From Armatimonadota bacterium (GTDB taxonomy: Bacteria > Armatimonadota > Chthonomonadetes > Chthonomonadales > CAJBBX01), in assembly GCA_026392115.1 (NCBI GenBank), contig JAPLCQ010000030.1, positions 1 through 64,000 on the forward strand: a stretch of DNA of 64,000 nucleotides. Direction: 5' to 3'. Position 1 is the stretch's first letter, and the number at the start of each line of letters is the position of its first letter. A program made the position numbers and the translations under genes. Shown here one piece after another: positions 7,753 through 14,934 of the stretch. The notes under the pieces were generated by a model, which was not told the origin of the DNA, searched no databases, and was given only the letters and a program-made list of their open reading frames with translations.

Positions 7753-9632
7753 GGCCCGCGATGATGCTCTGCGCGGCCCTGCTCGCGGCCTCGGCGGCGG
7801 GGCGGCAGGTCGCCACGCCCAGGCGGGTCCGCGAGACCAAGCCGCTGATCCACCTGCCGCCGCGCGGGCGCATCCTGGCCTCGCTGCGACCGGGCCACCC
7901 GCGCCTGTTGGCCGACGCCGCCCGGTTCGAGTTGCTGAAGCGGCGGTGCGCAGCCGACCCCACCGTCTCGGCATGGTTCAGGCAGGCCCGAAGCCAGGGC
8001 GCCGAACTGCTGGCCGCCGCGCCCTGCGAGTACGTGATCCCCGACGGCCTGCGCCTGCTCGCCACCAGCCGCGAGGTGCTGCGGCGCGTGCAGCTTCTCT
8101 CCTTCCTGTACCGCATCGAGGGCGACACGGTCTGGGCAAGGCGCGCCTGGGACGAGATGGCCAATGCCGCAGCCTATAAGGACTGGAACCCCAAGCACTT
8201 TCTGGACACCGCGGAGATGACCCACGCCTTCGCCATCGGCTATGACTGGCTCTACGACTGGCTCAGCCCGGACCAGCGGCGCACGTTGCGGAGGGCCATC
8301 GTCACGCTGGGCCTGCAGCCGGGCCTCAAGGTTTACGGCAGCCGCGGCGGGTGGCCAACCGTCACGCACAACTGGAACCAGGTCTGCAACGGCGGCATGG
8401 GCATGGGCGCGCTGGCAATCGCCGACGAGGAGCCCGAGGTCGCCGCCGAGGCGCTCCATGCCGCCGTGACCTCGATTCCCCGCGCCGTGGCCTCCTACGG
8501 TCCCGACGGCGCCTGGGCCGAGGGGCCGGGTTACTGGCAGTACGCCACCGCCTACACCGTGGCCTTCATGGCGGGCCTGAAGAGCGCGTTGGGCACGGAC
8601 TTCGGGCTCAGCGGCATCGCGGGCTTCCCGAAAGCGGGGCTCTTCCCCATCCACGCCTCGGGCATCGGCTCCGTGGTCTTCGACTACGCCGACGCCCACG
8701 CCGGGGTCATCCACGCGCCGGAGATGTGGTGGCTGGCCAACCGCTTCCGCAACCCTCTCTACGCCTTCTACGCGGCGCGGCACACCGCCGGCACACCGCT
8801 GGATATGCTCTGGTACGAGCCCACCCTCAGCGGCGCCAAGCCCGCCCGCGCGCCGCTCAGCGTCCGGTTCCGGGGCGCCGAGATCGCCTGCCTCCGCACC
8901 TCATGGACCGATCCCGACGCCACCTGGCTGGGCGTGAAGGGCGGGGACAACCGCGCCAACCACAGCCACCTGGACCTGGGCAGCTTCGTCATGGAGGCGC
9001 AGGGCGTCCGCTGGGCCGTGGAGCTGGGCGCGGACGACTACAACCTGCCCGCCTACTTCGGCACGCGCCGCTGGACCTACTACCGCCTCCGCGCCGAGGG
9101 GCACACGGCGATGCTCTACGGACCCGGTTCCGGCCCCGACCAGGACCCCTCGGCCGTGGCGCCCGTCACGCGGTTCAGGGGCGGCAAGTCGCCGCTGGCC
9201 GTCCTGGACCTGAGCCGCGCCTACCGGTCGGCCGTGAAGTCGGCGCGGCGCGGCTTCCGTCTCGTCGAGCCCGGCCTGGTGGTGGTGCAAGACGAGATGG
9301 AGGCCGACAGCCCCACCGACGCCTGGTGGTTCATGCCCACGCAGGCCGGGGTCGAAGTGGCGCCGGACGGCCGCAGCGCCCGCCTGACGCGGCAGGGCAA
9401 GGCCCTCACCGTGCGGATCGCCGATGGGTGCCCCGGCGCCCTCACGGTCATGCCGGCCGCCCCGTTGCCCGAATCGCCCAACCCGGCGCGCCAGAACCCC
9501 AATGCGGGCTACCGCAAGCTCGCCATCCACCTCCCCGCCGTCACATCGTTGCGGCTGGCCGTGGAACTGGACGCCCGCACCGGCCCGACGTCCCCCGCGG
9601 CGCCCGTGCGTCCGCTGGCGGCATGGAAATAG
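7749..9632 (+). CDS. Secreted heparinase II/III-like polysaccharide lyase
   Basis: The 627-aa product has a short signal peptide, an alpha/alpha-toroid region (about residues 50-340, rich in aromatic helices such as DWLYDWLSPDQRR and the HNWNQVCNGGMG segment), and a beta-sandwich containing NHSHLDLGSF near residue 402. That His/Asp/Leu motif is characteristic of heparinase II/III-like lyases, which cleave uronic-acid-containing polysaccharides by beta-elimination. The start ATG overlaps the upstream stop as ATGA. With the symporter and the beta-helix protein it forms an uptake and degradation unit for an acidic polysaccharide. The exact substrate cannot be read from the sequence. Confidence 0.85.
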   Translation: MRPAMMLCAALLAASAAGRQVATPRRVRETKPLIHLPPRGRILASLRPGHPRLLADAARFELLKRRCAADPTVSAWFRQARSQGAELLAAAPCEYVIPDGLRLLATSREVLRRVQLLSFLYRIEGDTVWARRAWDEMANAAAYKDWNPKHFLDTAEMTHAFAIGYDWLYDWLSPDQRRTLRRAIVTLGLQPGLKVYGSRGGWPTVTHNWNQVCNGGMGMGALAIADEEPEVAAEALHAAVTSIPRAVASYGPDGAWAEGPGYWQYATAYTVAFMAGLKSALGTDFGLSGIAGFPKAGLFPIHASGIGSVVFDYADAHAGVIHAPEMWWLANRFRNPLYAFYAARHTAGTPLDMLWYEPTLSGAKPARAPLSVRFRGAEIACLRTSWTDPDATWLGVKGGDNRANHSHLDLGSFVMEAQGVRWAVELGADDYNLPAYFGTRRWTYYRLRAEGHTAMLYGPGSGPDQDPSAVAPVTRFRGGKSPLAVLDLSRAYRSAVKSARRGFRLVEPGLVVVQDEMEADSPTDAWWFMPTQAGVEVAPDGRSARLTRQGKALTVRIADGCPGALTVMPAAPLPESPNPARQNPNAGYRKLAIHLPAVTSLRLAVELDARTGPTSPAAPVRPLAAWK

Positions 9633-9753
9633 CGCCGATGATTCGCCTCGGCGCCGCTTTCGATCGGCGCGCTGCCGCGTAAGGAGGGTCACAAGACATC
9701 CCGATCGCCACGGGGCCCGGTGCAGGGCCTCTGGGATCGGAAAGGAGCCCGCT

Positions 9754-10626
9754 ATGCGAAGACTGCTCAACAACCTGCTGGTGGCGGCCGTCATCCTGGC
9801 CGGCGCTTCGGCCACCGGACAGCAACCCGGAGGCTTCCCGCAGGGCGGCCCCGGCATGGGCATGCGCGGTCAGGGGCCCTTCATGCCCGGTCAGGGCGGA
9901 CCCGGCATGCCGCCGATGCCCCCCACGCTTGCGGCCAAGACGGCCCAGGTGATGGCGCTTCGGCGCATCGTCGGACTGAAGCTGACGCGCGCCGACATCG
10001 CTGCTGCGTTGCCGCAGGTCAAGGCGCTCCGCGCCGCGGAGAAGGCTCTGGAGTCCACCGCCGAGAAGGCGCTGGACGAGGAGAAGAAGGCCCTCCTGGC
10101 GGCCGGCCCCAACAGCGCCGCCCCCCGCGGCGGCGGACGGACGATGCGCGAAGCGGCCGACACCCTTCGCGCCAAGCACGAGGAGACCTGGAACGCGCTG
10201 GCGGAGGCCATCGGCCCGGCAAAGGCGCGCGGGCTTCAGCAACTGGTGGGCGGCGGCGGCGGCGGGTTCCAGATGCAGCCCGGCATGCCTGGTATGCCCG
10301 GGATGGGCGGGCCCGGCGGCGGAATGCCCGGGATGCCGGGTGCGGGCGGCGGCATGCGGCCCAATGCGGGTCAGCGCGGCGGCGGCGGGCAGGGCATGCG
10401 GCGGCCAGGCGGACCCGGCGGAATGCCCGGCGGAGGCATGGAGGGGCCCGGCGGACCCGGCGGCATGCCCGGAATGGGCGGGCCGGGCATGGGTCCGGGA
10501 CCGATGGGCGGCGGGCAGCCCGGCATGGGAAACCCCGGCGGGATGATGGGCGCCATGCCGGTCCGAATCAGCGTGGGCGAACTGCTGGAGCTGCTGGAGC
10601 AGAAGCTCGCAGCCATGCCCCGGTAG
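9754..10626 (+). CDS. Exported Gly/Met/Pro-rich low-complexity protein
   Basis: The 290-aa protein has a clear signal peptide (residues 1-22) and then a PGGFPQGGPGMGM-type stretch. A helical segment at about 50-160 contains charged heptad-like sequence (KALRAAEKALESTAEKALDEEKK). A long GPGGMPGM-rich tract runs from about 170 to 270, and the protein ends in a short amphipathic helix (VGELLELLEQKL). No family was recognised. AAAGGAG at 9741-9747 supports ATG 9754. It lies just upstream of the ECF sigma/anti-sigma pair on the same strand, so it may be an envelope protein linked to that stress response. The central helical part is reminiscent of LTxxQ/Spy-type periplasmic proteins, but this is weak. 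Confidence 0.7.
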   Translation: MRRLLNNLLVAAVILAGASATGQQPGGFPQGGPGMGMRGQGPFMPGQGGPGMPPMPPTLAAKTAQVMALRRIVGLKLTRADIAAALPQVKALRAAEKALESTAEKALDEEKKALLAAGPNSAAPRGGGRTMREAADTLRAKHEETWNALAEAIGPAKARGLQQLVGGGGGGFQMQPGMPGMPGMGGPGGGMPGMPGAGGGMRPNAGQRGGGGQGMRRPGGPGGMPGGGMEGPGGPGGMPGMGGPGMGPGPMGGGQPGMGNPGGMMGAMPVRISVGELLELLEQKLAAMPR

Positions 10627-10678
10627 CGCGCAACCCAGGGGCGGGCGGGCAGACCCGTCCGCCCAGGAAGCACCTCCG

Positions 10679-11260
10679 ATGCATACTATAGCCGTGACGC
10701 GACCCCACTGGCAGACCGAAAGCGATGATCGGGCACTGGCCGCCGCCGCCCGCGACGGCGACCGCTCGGCCTACGCCGTGCTCATCGCCCGGTACCGCGG
10801 CATGGCCTTCGCCTACTCGCTGGCCGCGCTCGGCAACCGCGAAGAGGCCGAGGACGCCGCGCAGGATGCCTTCGTGCAGGCCTACTCGGCCATGCCCCGC
10901 TTCGATCCCAACCGGGCAGAGTGGGCCGCCTGGTTCATGCGTATCGTCCGTAACCGGTGTCGCGACGGGCTGCGCCGCCGCAAGACGCGCCGACCCGCCG
11001 AGATGCCGCTGGAGATCATGGACGAGGCGCCCGGCCCCGAGGCCGTCACCATGGCCGACGACCGCCGCCGCGTCCTCATGCAAGCTGTGGCCGCCCTGCC
11101 GGAGGCCCAGCGCGTGCCGCTCCTCTTGCACTACGCCGGCGGCAAGACCCGTGTCGAGATCGCCCATGCTTTGGGCGTGCCCGAAAGCACCATCATCGGC
11201 AGGCTTGCCGGAGGCCTGAAGACGCTGCGCCGGCGCTTTGGCGGAGAGGGCTTGATATGA
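10679..11260 (+). CDS. ECF-type sigma-70 family RNA polymerase sigma factor
   Basis: The 193-aa protein has a region 2 at about residues 20-90 (LIARYRGMAFAYSLAAL, then EEAEDAAQDAFVQAY, a typical sigma-70 region 2 pattern) and a region 4 helix-turn-helix at about 125-185 (LPEAQRVPLLLHYAGG then ALGVPESTIIGRL). Regions 1 and 3 are absent, which defines the extracytoplasmic-function class. Its stop codon overlaps the start of the next gene by 4 bp. That gene has anti-sigma features, so the pair is probably a signal-responsive switch. Target promoters are unknown, and the exported protein upstream is an obvious candidate. Confidence 0.92.
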   Translation: MHTIAVTRPHWQTESDDRALAAAARDGDRSAYAVLIARYRGMAFAYSLAALGNREEAEDAAQDAFVQAYSAMPRFDPNRAEWAAWFMRIVRNRCRDGLRRRKTRRPAEMPLEIMDEAPGPEAVTMADDRRRVLMQAVAALPEAQRVPLLLHYAGGKTRVEIAHALGVPESTIIGRLAGGLKTLRRRFGGEGLI

Positions 11261-12057
11261 ACCTTGTGTGCACCTGCGTGCGGCGCCGCCTGGCCGCGCT
11301 GGCTGCCTCGGGGGCCGACATCGAGCCGACATCCTGGCTTGCGCGCCACCTGGCCGCCTGCTCGGACTGCTCCCGCGAGCGCCGCGCCCTGGCCTCCCTG
11401 GCCGGCCACCTTTCCTCGGCACGACTGCCTGAGCCCGACGAGCAGGCCTTCGCGGCAGCCGTCTGGCAGAAGGTCGACGCCCTGCCCGCGCCAATCCACC
11501 GCGCCGCCTGGTGGCAGTCGCCAGGCCTTCTCGCGGCCGCGGCCGGCGCCTGCGCGCTGGCCCTCTGGATGGCACGCGAACCTGCCGGCGTGGGCGTGGC
11601 CGCGCCGCCCCACGGTCCGGTTTCGACAGCCCGCGCCGGTGGCGCCGCCGGAACCGTGGCATCCATATCGCCCGCGTCGCGGCCCAAAGCCGACCTGCTG
11701 ACCACGCCGCCGCCGGCGCCCGTTCCGCAGGCCAAGAAGCCCGCCACCTCCGGGTCGCGCGCCCCGGTGATCCCCAAGCTCCGTCCGGGCCTCAACCCCG
11801 CCACCGCGCGACCGCGGCGCATGCTCGCCTCGGCGGGCTCCGCGACGGCCGGCTCCACCGTGGCCTGGTCCGACTGGGGCTCCTACTACGAGCAGAAGGG
11901 CGACTACCGCAGCGCCGCCTACGCCTACGGCATGGCCCACTCCGAGAAGCGCGACCCCACCACCGCCTTCGCCTACGGCCGAGCCTCCGAGGCCTCCGGC
12001 GACCTTGCCTCGGCCATGGACCGCTACGCCGCCGTGCTGGAGCAGGACGGGGGGTAA
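11257..12057 (+). CDS. Putative membrane anti-sigma factor with zinc-finger head and C-terminal TPR-like tail
   Basis: The 266-aa product starts at ATG 11257 inside the sigma gene's stop (ATGA). The N-terminus shows an H-x3-C-x2-C motif (H31, C35, C38) preceded by CTC at 5-7, the ZAS pattern by which anti-sigma factors bind ECF sigma factors. A single hydrophobic helix (about 88-106) would place the C-terminal part outside the cytoplasm. The Pro/Ala-rich linker (about 110-195) is followed by a TPR-like pair of helices at about 205-262 (YYEQKGDYRSAAYAYGMAH). The periplasmic TPR end could sense a protein partner. The function is inferred from motif and operon position. Confidence 0.8.
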   Translation: MNLVCTCVRRRLAALAASGADIEPTSWLARHLAACSDCSRERRALASLAGHLSSARLPEPDEQAFAAAVWQKVDALPAPIHRAAWWQSPGLLAAAAGACALALWMAREPAGVGVAAPPHGPVSTARAGGAAGTVASISPASRPKADLLTTPPPAPVPQAKKPATSGSRAPVIPKLRPGLNPATARPRRMLASAGSATAGSTVAWSDWGSYYEQKGDYRSAAYAYGMAHSEKRDPTTAFAYGRASEASGDLASAMDRYAAVLEQDGG

Positions 12058-12107
12058 CGGCCTTCGGCGCCCGGTACACTGAGGGCCATTCCGCACGGAG
12101 GTGCGCC

Positions 12108-13214
12108 TTGGCCCTCGGTTCCGACTACCGCCGCCGCTTCGCGCTGACCCTTGAGCACAAGCCCGTGGACCGGCCTCCCATGGATCTGGCCGCCACGGAC
12201 ATGACCACCATAGACGGCGGCCCGCGTCGCCTGGCTCCCGCGCTGCGTCTCCCGCACATGGCCGATCCCGCCGAGGCCGACGAGGCCGTGCTCGTGGCGC
12301 TGGACATCGACGTGCGGGGGATCGGCGGCGTGATCTCCGCGCCCTCGCCGCTGGAGCGCCGCATCTCGGAAACCGAGGTCACCGACGTCTGGGGCATCAC
12401 CTACCGCCACAACGGCCACCACTACGAGGCCGTGGGCCGCCCATTGGCAGGGGCGACGCTCGCCGACCTGGAGGCGTTCCCCTGGCCCGACCCCGAGCGC
12501 ATCGAACTGGCGGTCATCCAGGCTTGCGCCGACCGTGCGCGCTACCTGGCCGAGGAGACGGGCTACGTCGTCTGCGGGCGGCACCCGGTGCTCGGCGTCA
12601 TGGAACTGGGCTGTTGGATGTGCGGGTATGACGATTTCCTGGAGCGCATGGCCGCCGAGCCCGAGTTCGTCCATCGCTTCTTCGGGATCATCCGCGCCTA
12701 CCAACGCCGGGTCGACGCGCTCTACTACGGCGCTGTGGGCCGCTACCTCCACTTCACCAGCGCCGGCGACGACTTCGGTACGCAGACAGGCCCCTTCATC
12801 TCGCCGCGCATGTTCCGCCGCATGGTGCGGCCCTACATCGAAGACCGCCTGCGCGACCTCCGCCGCTACACCGACGCGGCATTCTTCCACCACTCCTGCG
12901 GCGCCATACGTGAGCTGATCCCGGACCTCGTCGAGGCCGGCGTGCAGATACTGAACCCCATCCAGCCCCACGCGGCGGGCATGGAGCCCGACGGCCTCAA
13001 GCGCGACTTCGGCGAACGGCTAACCTTCCACGGCGGCATCGACACGCAGCGGCTCCTGCCCTACGGCACGCCGGAGGAGGTCACCGCCGAGACGCGGCGC
13101 ATCATCGCCACACTGTGCGACGGGGGCGGCTACATCCTGGCCGCGGCACACACCATCCAGGACGATGTGCCCGCCGAGAACGCCGTGGCGCTCTTCCGGG
13201 CGGCTACGCCGTAG
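12108..13214 (+). CDS. Second uroporphyrinogen-decarboxylase-family protein
   Basis: The 368-aa product is a URO-D/MtaA-like barrel with VDRPPMDLAA near the N-terminus, FFHHSCGAI in the second half and GGIDTQRLLPYGTPEEV near the end. These motifs are shared with the paralogue at 3613-4626. As there, the true UroD substrate signature is absent, so corrinoid-type methyl transfer or an uncharacterised sugar-linked role is more likely than heme synthesis. The start is a TTG at 12108, which fits GGAGG at 12097-12101 with six intervening bases. No in-frame ATG precedes the conserved sequence. It lies 50 bp after the anti-sigma gene. Its 3' end overlaps the convergent VUT gene by 11 bp. Confidence 0.8.
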   Translation: MALGSDYRRRFALTLEHKPVDRPPMDLAATDMTTIDGGPRRLAPALRLPHMADPAEADEAVLVALDIDVRGIGGVISAPSPLERRISETEVTDVWGITYRHNGHHYEAVGRPLAGATLADLEAFPWPDPERIELAVIQACADRARYLAEETGYVVCGRHPVLGVMELGCWMCGYDDFLERMAAEPEFVHRFFGIIRAYQRRVDALYYGAVGRYLHFTSAGDDFGTQTGPFISPRMFRRMVRPYIEDRLRDLRRYTDAAFFHHSCGAIRELIPDLVEAGVQILNPIQPHAAGMEPDGLKRDFGERLTFHGGIDTQRLLPYGTPEEVTAETRRIIATLCDGGGYILAAAHTIQDDVPAENAVALFRAATP

Positions 13215-13764
13215 CGCCGGCGGGGGAGCGCCGGCCGGCACGCACCAAGCCGACCAAGGCGCCCATGACGGCCTTGGTCAGCATGTCGCCCACCGTCAGA
13301 CCCAGCATGGCGCCCCAGCCCAGCACGCCGGCGAAGGCCACCAGGTTGAAGACCACCGTGTCGATGGGGATCGAGACCGAGTTGGAGCGGAGCACACGGG
13401 CCAGCCAGGCCCGGCTCCGGTTGGCGTGGTAAATCTCGGTATCGGCCGACTCGGCCATGGCGGTGGCGATGACCGACGCGAGGATGATCCGCGGCGGGAC
13501 GCCCAGCACGATCGTCTCGGCGCACGAGGCGGCGATGGCCACCCAGATCATGATGTACGCGCCGCGCCGCCCGAGGACGGCGTGGACGTGGTCGCGCATG
13601 GTGAAGGTGCATCCGAACCAGAGCGTCCCCACTGCAACCGAAATGCCCAGCGGCAGGTGGATGAAGGCGGACGCCGTGGCCTGCGCCAGCAGCACGCAGC
13701 CCACATACACCCCGCACGCCAGCACCGCCAACGCCACGTCCCTCGTCGATCGCCCCGTCTCCAT
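13204..13764 (-). CDS. VUT-family integral membrane protein (queuosine-precursor transporter type)
   Basis: The 186-aa product has about five to six transmembrane helices. It contains the motifs FGCTFTMRDHVHAVLGRR and SVSIPIDTVVFNLVAF, which match the Vut_1/YhhQ family of substrate-binding-free transporters linked to import of queuosine precursors. ATG 13764 begins shortly before the first helix. An in-frame TTG at 13815 would add 17 non-hydrophobic residues, and TTG 13767 is closer to the upstream AGGGAGG. The substrate is inferred from the family only, since no queuosine genes are visible nearby. Confidence 0.75.
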   Translation of the reverse strand: METGRSTRDVALAVLACGVYVGCVLLAQATASAFIHLPLGISVAVGTLWFGCTFTMRDHVHAVLGRRGAYIMIWVAIAASCAETIVLGVPPRIILASVIATAMAESADTEIYHANRSRAWLARVLRSNSVSIPIDTVVFNLVAFAGVLGWGAMLGLTVGDMLTKAVMGALVGLVRAGRRSPAGATA

Positions 13765-13833
13765 CAAGCCCCGCGCCTCCCTGCGTACCGTAGCGACTCT
13801 ACCAGCAGAACGCAAAAAGTGCGGCAGAGGCGG

Positions 13834-14055
13834 CTACATCACCTCCTGGTGGGCGTTGGCCTCCAGCAGGGCCAGGTAGATGCCGGGAGTGCGCAAGCCG
13901 ATCTCCTGGCGCAGATTCACGATATGGCGGGCCAGGGCATGGAGGCCGATCTCCATGGCGCGAAGCTGGTCCATAGCCTCGGCATCGGCGCTGGCCTGCT
14001 CAAAGCCGATGCCCACTTGCATCGGCACGACGTTGATGGTGATCTTGTTCCCCAC
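13834..14055 (-). CDS. Small helical protein of unknown function
   Basis: The 73-aa product starts at GTG 14055, where GGAGG lies seven bases upstream. A longer reading from 14151 has no such site and an unlike N-terminus. The protein has a beta-like start (NKITINVVPMQVGIGF) and then a mostly helical, charged sequence containing MEIGLHALARHIVNL. No family was recognised. It lies 70 bp upstream of, and in the same direction as, the VUT gene, so co-transcription is possible. Confidence 0.5.
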   Translation of the reverse strand: MGNKITINVVPMQVGIGFEQASADAEAMDQLRAMEIGLHALARHIVNLRQEIGLRTPGIYLALLEANAHQEVM

Positions 14056-14219
14056 GGTCGTTCCTCCATTGCATGTCGCCCGCCCGACGCCGGCCCCGTT
14101 GCGGGCGGGCGCCCGACGGCTGCAGTTCGTCCACACCATGATAGCCGTCATGCGACCGGTCCGGCTCTGTTCCCGAAACCATCATGCCCGCGATGGGTGT
14201 GTTCCCGCTCAGATACCCC

Positions 14220-14248
14220 TTGACAATCGTCGTTTCCGGTGGTACACC
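14220..14248 (+). promoter_or_regulatory. Candidate sigma-70 promoter of an orphan short transcript
   Basis: TTGACA at 14220-14225 is a perfect -35 hexamer. After a 17-bp spacer it is followed by TACACC at 14243-14248, a weak -10. An intrinsic terminator ends about 120 bp downstream, and no convincing gene lies between. The -35 match and the spacing are good; the -10 is only a partial match. Confidence 0.45.
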
Positions 14249-14254
14249 TACCAT

Positions 14255-14370
14255 GATTGTGACGTGGTTGACCGTGGCAAGGGACCGTGGATAGGTCCGG
14301 TGCCTGAGTAGGCCGGCGCCCGACAGACTGCCTTGGCGGCAGGATCGTGTCGTGGGTGCTGGCCTTTTTT
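14255..14370 (+). ncRNA. Putative short transcript ending in a strong intrinsic terminator
   Basis: The region between the promoter at 14220-14248 and the terminator would give an RNA of about 115 nt. The terminator (14311-14370) has an outer stem in which GGCCGGCGCCCGACA at 14311-14325 pairs with TGTCGTGGGTGCTGGCC at 14348-14364 with minor bulges. An inner stem CTGCC/GGCAG lies between them, and six T residues follow at 14365-14370. It matches no RNA family known to me (not tmRNA, 6S, SRP RNA or RNase P). It could be a small RNA or a terminated leader of the kdp operon 370 bp downstream. Confidence 0.4.
14311..14370 (+). terminator. Rho-independent terminator with nested stem
   Basis: A GC-rich stem of about 15 bp with one internal bulge encloses a second 5-bp stem. 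It is followed directly by TTTTTT at 14365-14370. This is the clearest intrinsic terminator in the window. No protein gene ends just upstream on the plus strand, so it should terminate the short transcript proposed at 14255. Confidence 0.75.
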
Positions 14371-14631
14371 GTGTTTCCTGGGCGCCCGCGTGGCGCTCTG
14401 GGAGCCATCCTGTTGCCGCAGAGGGTGTCGGCAGGCAGGCTTGCGGCACGGACGGCTACGGGTCGCCTGTACTTGAGGTGACCAAACTAGGCAGTGTGCG
14501 CCGCACCGGCGGACGGGTTGGCCAGCCCCACGGACGCTGACTGCGGCACGTCAACAACCAACTGGATATGGCAGTCGACCGGCTGTCAGGACGAAGGGCA
14601 GCGCCCGTGCGGCGTGGCCAGTCGTAATGGA

Positions 14632-14690
14632 GGCCGGGGAGCATGGCGCGCGAACGCCGCAAAGGTTCGCACCGTCGCCGCTCCCCGGCC
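14632..14690 (+). promoter_or_regulatory. Long leader hairpin 50 bp upstream of the kdp operon
   Basis: GGCCGGGGAGC at 14632-14642 is perfectly complementary to GCTCCCCGGCC at 14680-14690. A nested GCGAAC/GTTCGC stem lies inside, and TTCTT follows. The structure lies in the leader of the first kdp open frame (start 14741). It could act as a terminator/attenuator or as part of a structured leader. No known c-di-AMP or other riboswitch core was recognised. The stretch 14371-14631 upstream holds no convincing gene. Confidence 0.45.
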
Positions 14691-14740
14691 TTCTTGCTGC
14701 GTCGGCTACCAAGACAGAACCCATTGGGAGGTTCACGGCC

Positions 14741-14839
14741 ATGCAGGACTTGCTCTGTATGCTCGCCACCGCGGCGTTCTTCGCGGTCGCGGCGGGCCTA
14801 ACACGAACGTTCGAGCGCCTGGAGCGCGAGGACCAGTGA
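14741..14839 (+). CDS. Small hydrophobic protein at the head of the kdp operon
   Basis: The 32-aa product, starting MQDLLCMLATAAFFAVAAG and ending FERLEREDQ, is one transmembrane helix followed by a charged tail. Similar 30-50 residue proteins with an FERL/LCERL-like end often precede kdpF in bacterial kdp operons, though no function is assigned to them. TTGGGAGG lies upstream at 14723-14730. Its TGA overlaps the kdpF start by one base, which supports translation. Confidence 0.7.
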   Translation: MQDLLCMLATAAFFAVAAGLTRTFERLEREDQ

Positions 14840-14925
14840 TGGCCGACTACGCCTGGACGGCGTTGGTCGCTGCGGCGCTTCTCGTCTACCTGACCTACGC
14901 CCTGCTGAAACCGGACCGTTTCTAG
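14839..14925 (+). CDS. kdpF: KdpF, small stabilising subunit of the K+-transporting P-type ATPase
   Basis: The 28-aa product is a single hydrophobic helix ending YLTYALLKPDRF, which matches the conserved KdpF ending (L-V-Y-L-x-Y-A-L-L-x-P-E/D-R-F). KdpF stabilises the KdpABC complex in the membrane. Its stop codon TAG overlaps the AGGAGG ribosome-binding site of kdpA. It is too short for most gene finders. Confidence 0.9.
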   Translation: MADYAWTALVAAALLVYLTYALLKPDRF

Positions 14926-14934
14926 GAGGCGGGA

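Noticed and set aside
14253-14294. A 13-codon leader peptide within the short transcript (ATG at 14253)
   Set aside because: It would start at or before the predicted transcription start and has no ribosome-binding site.
14371-14740. A c-di-AMP (ydaO) or other riboswitch upstream of kdp
   Set aside because: The conserved ydaO core segments were not found by eye. Only generic hairpins are visible, so no riboswitch is called. A covariance search would be decisive.
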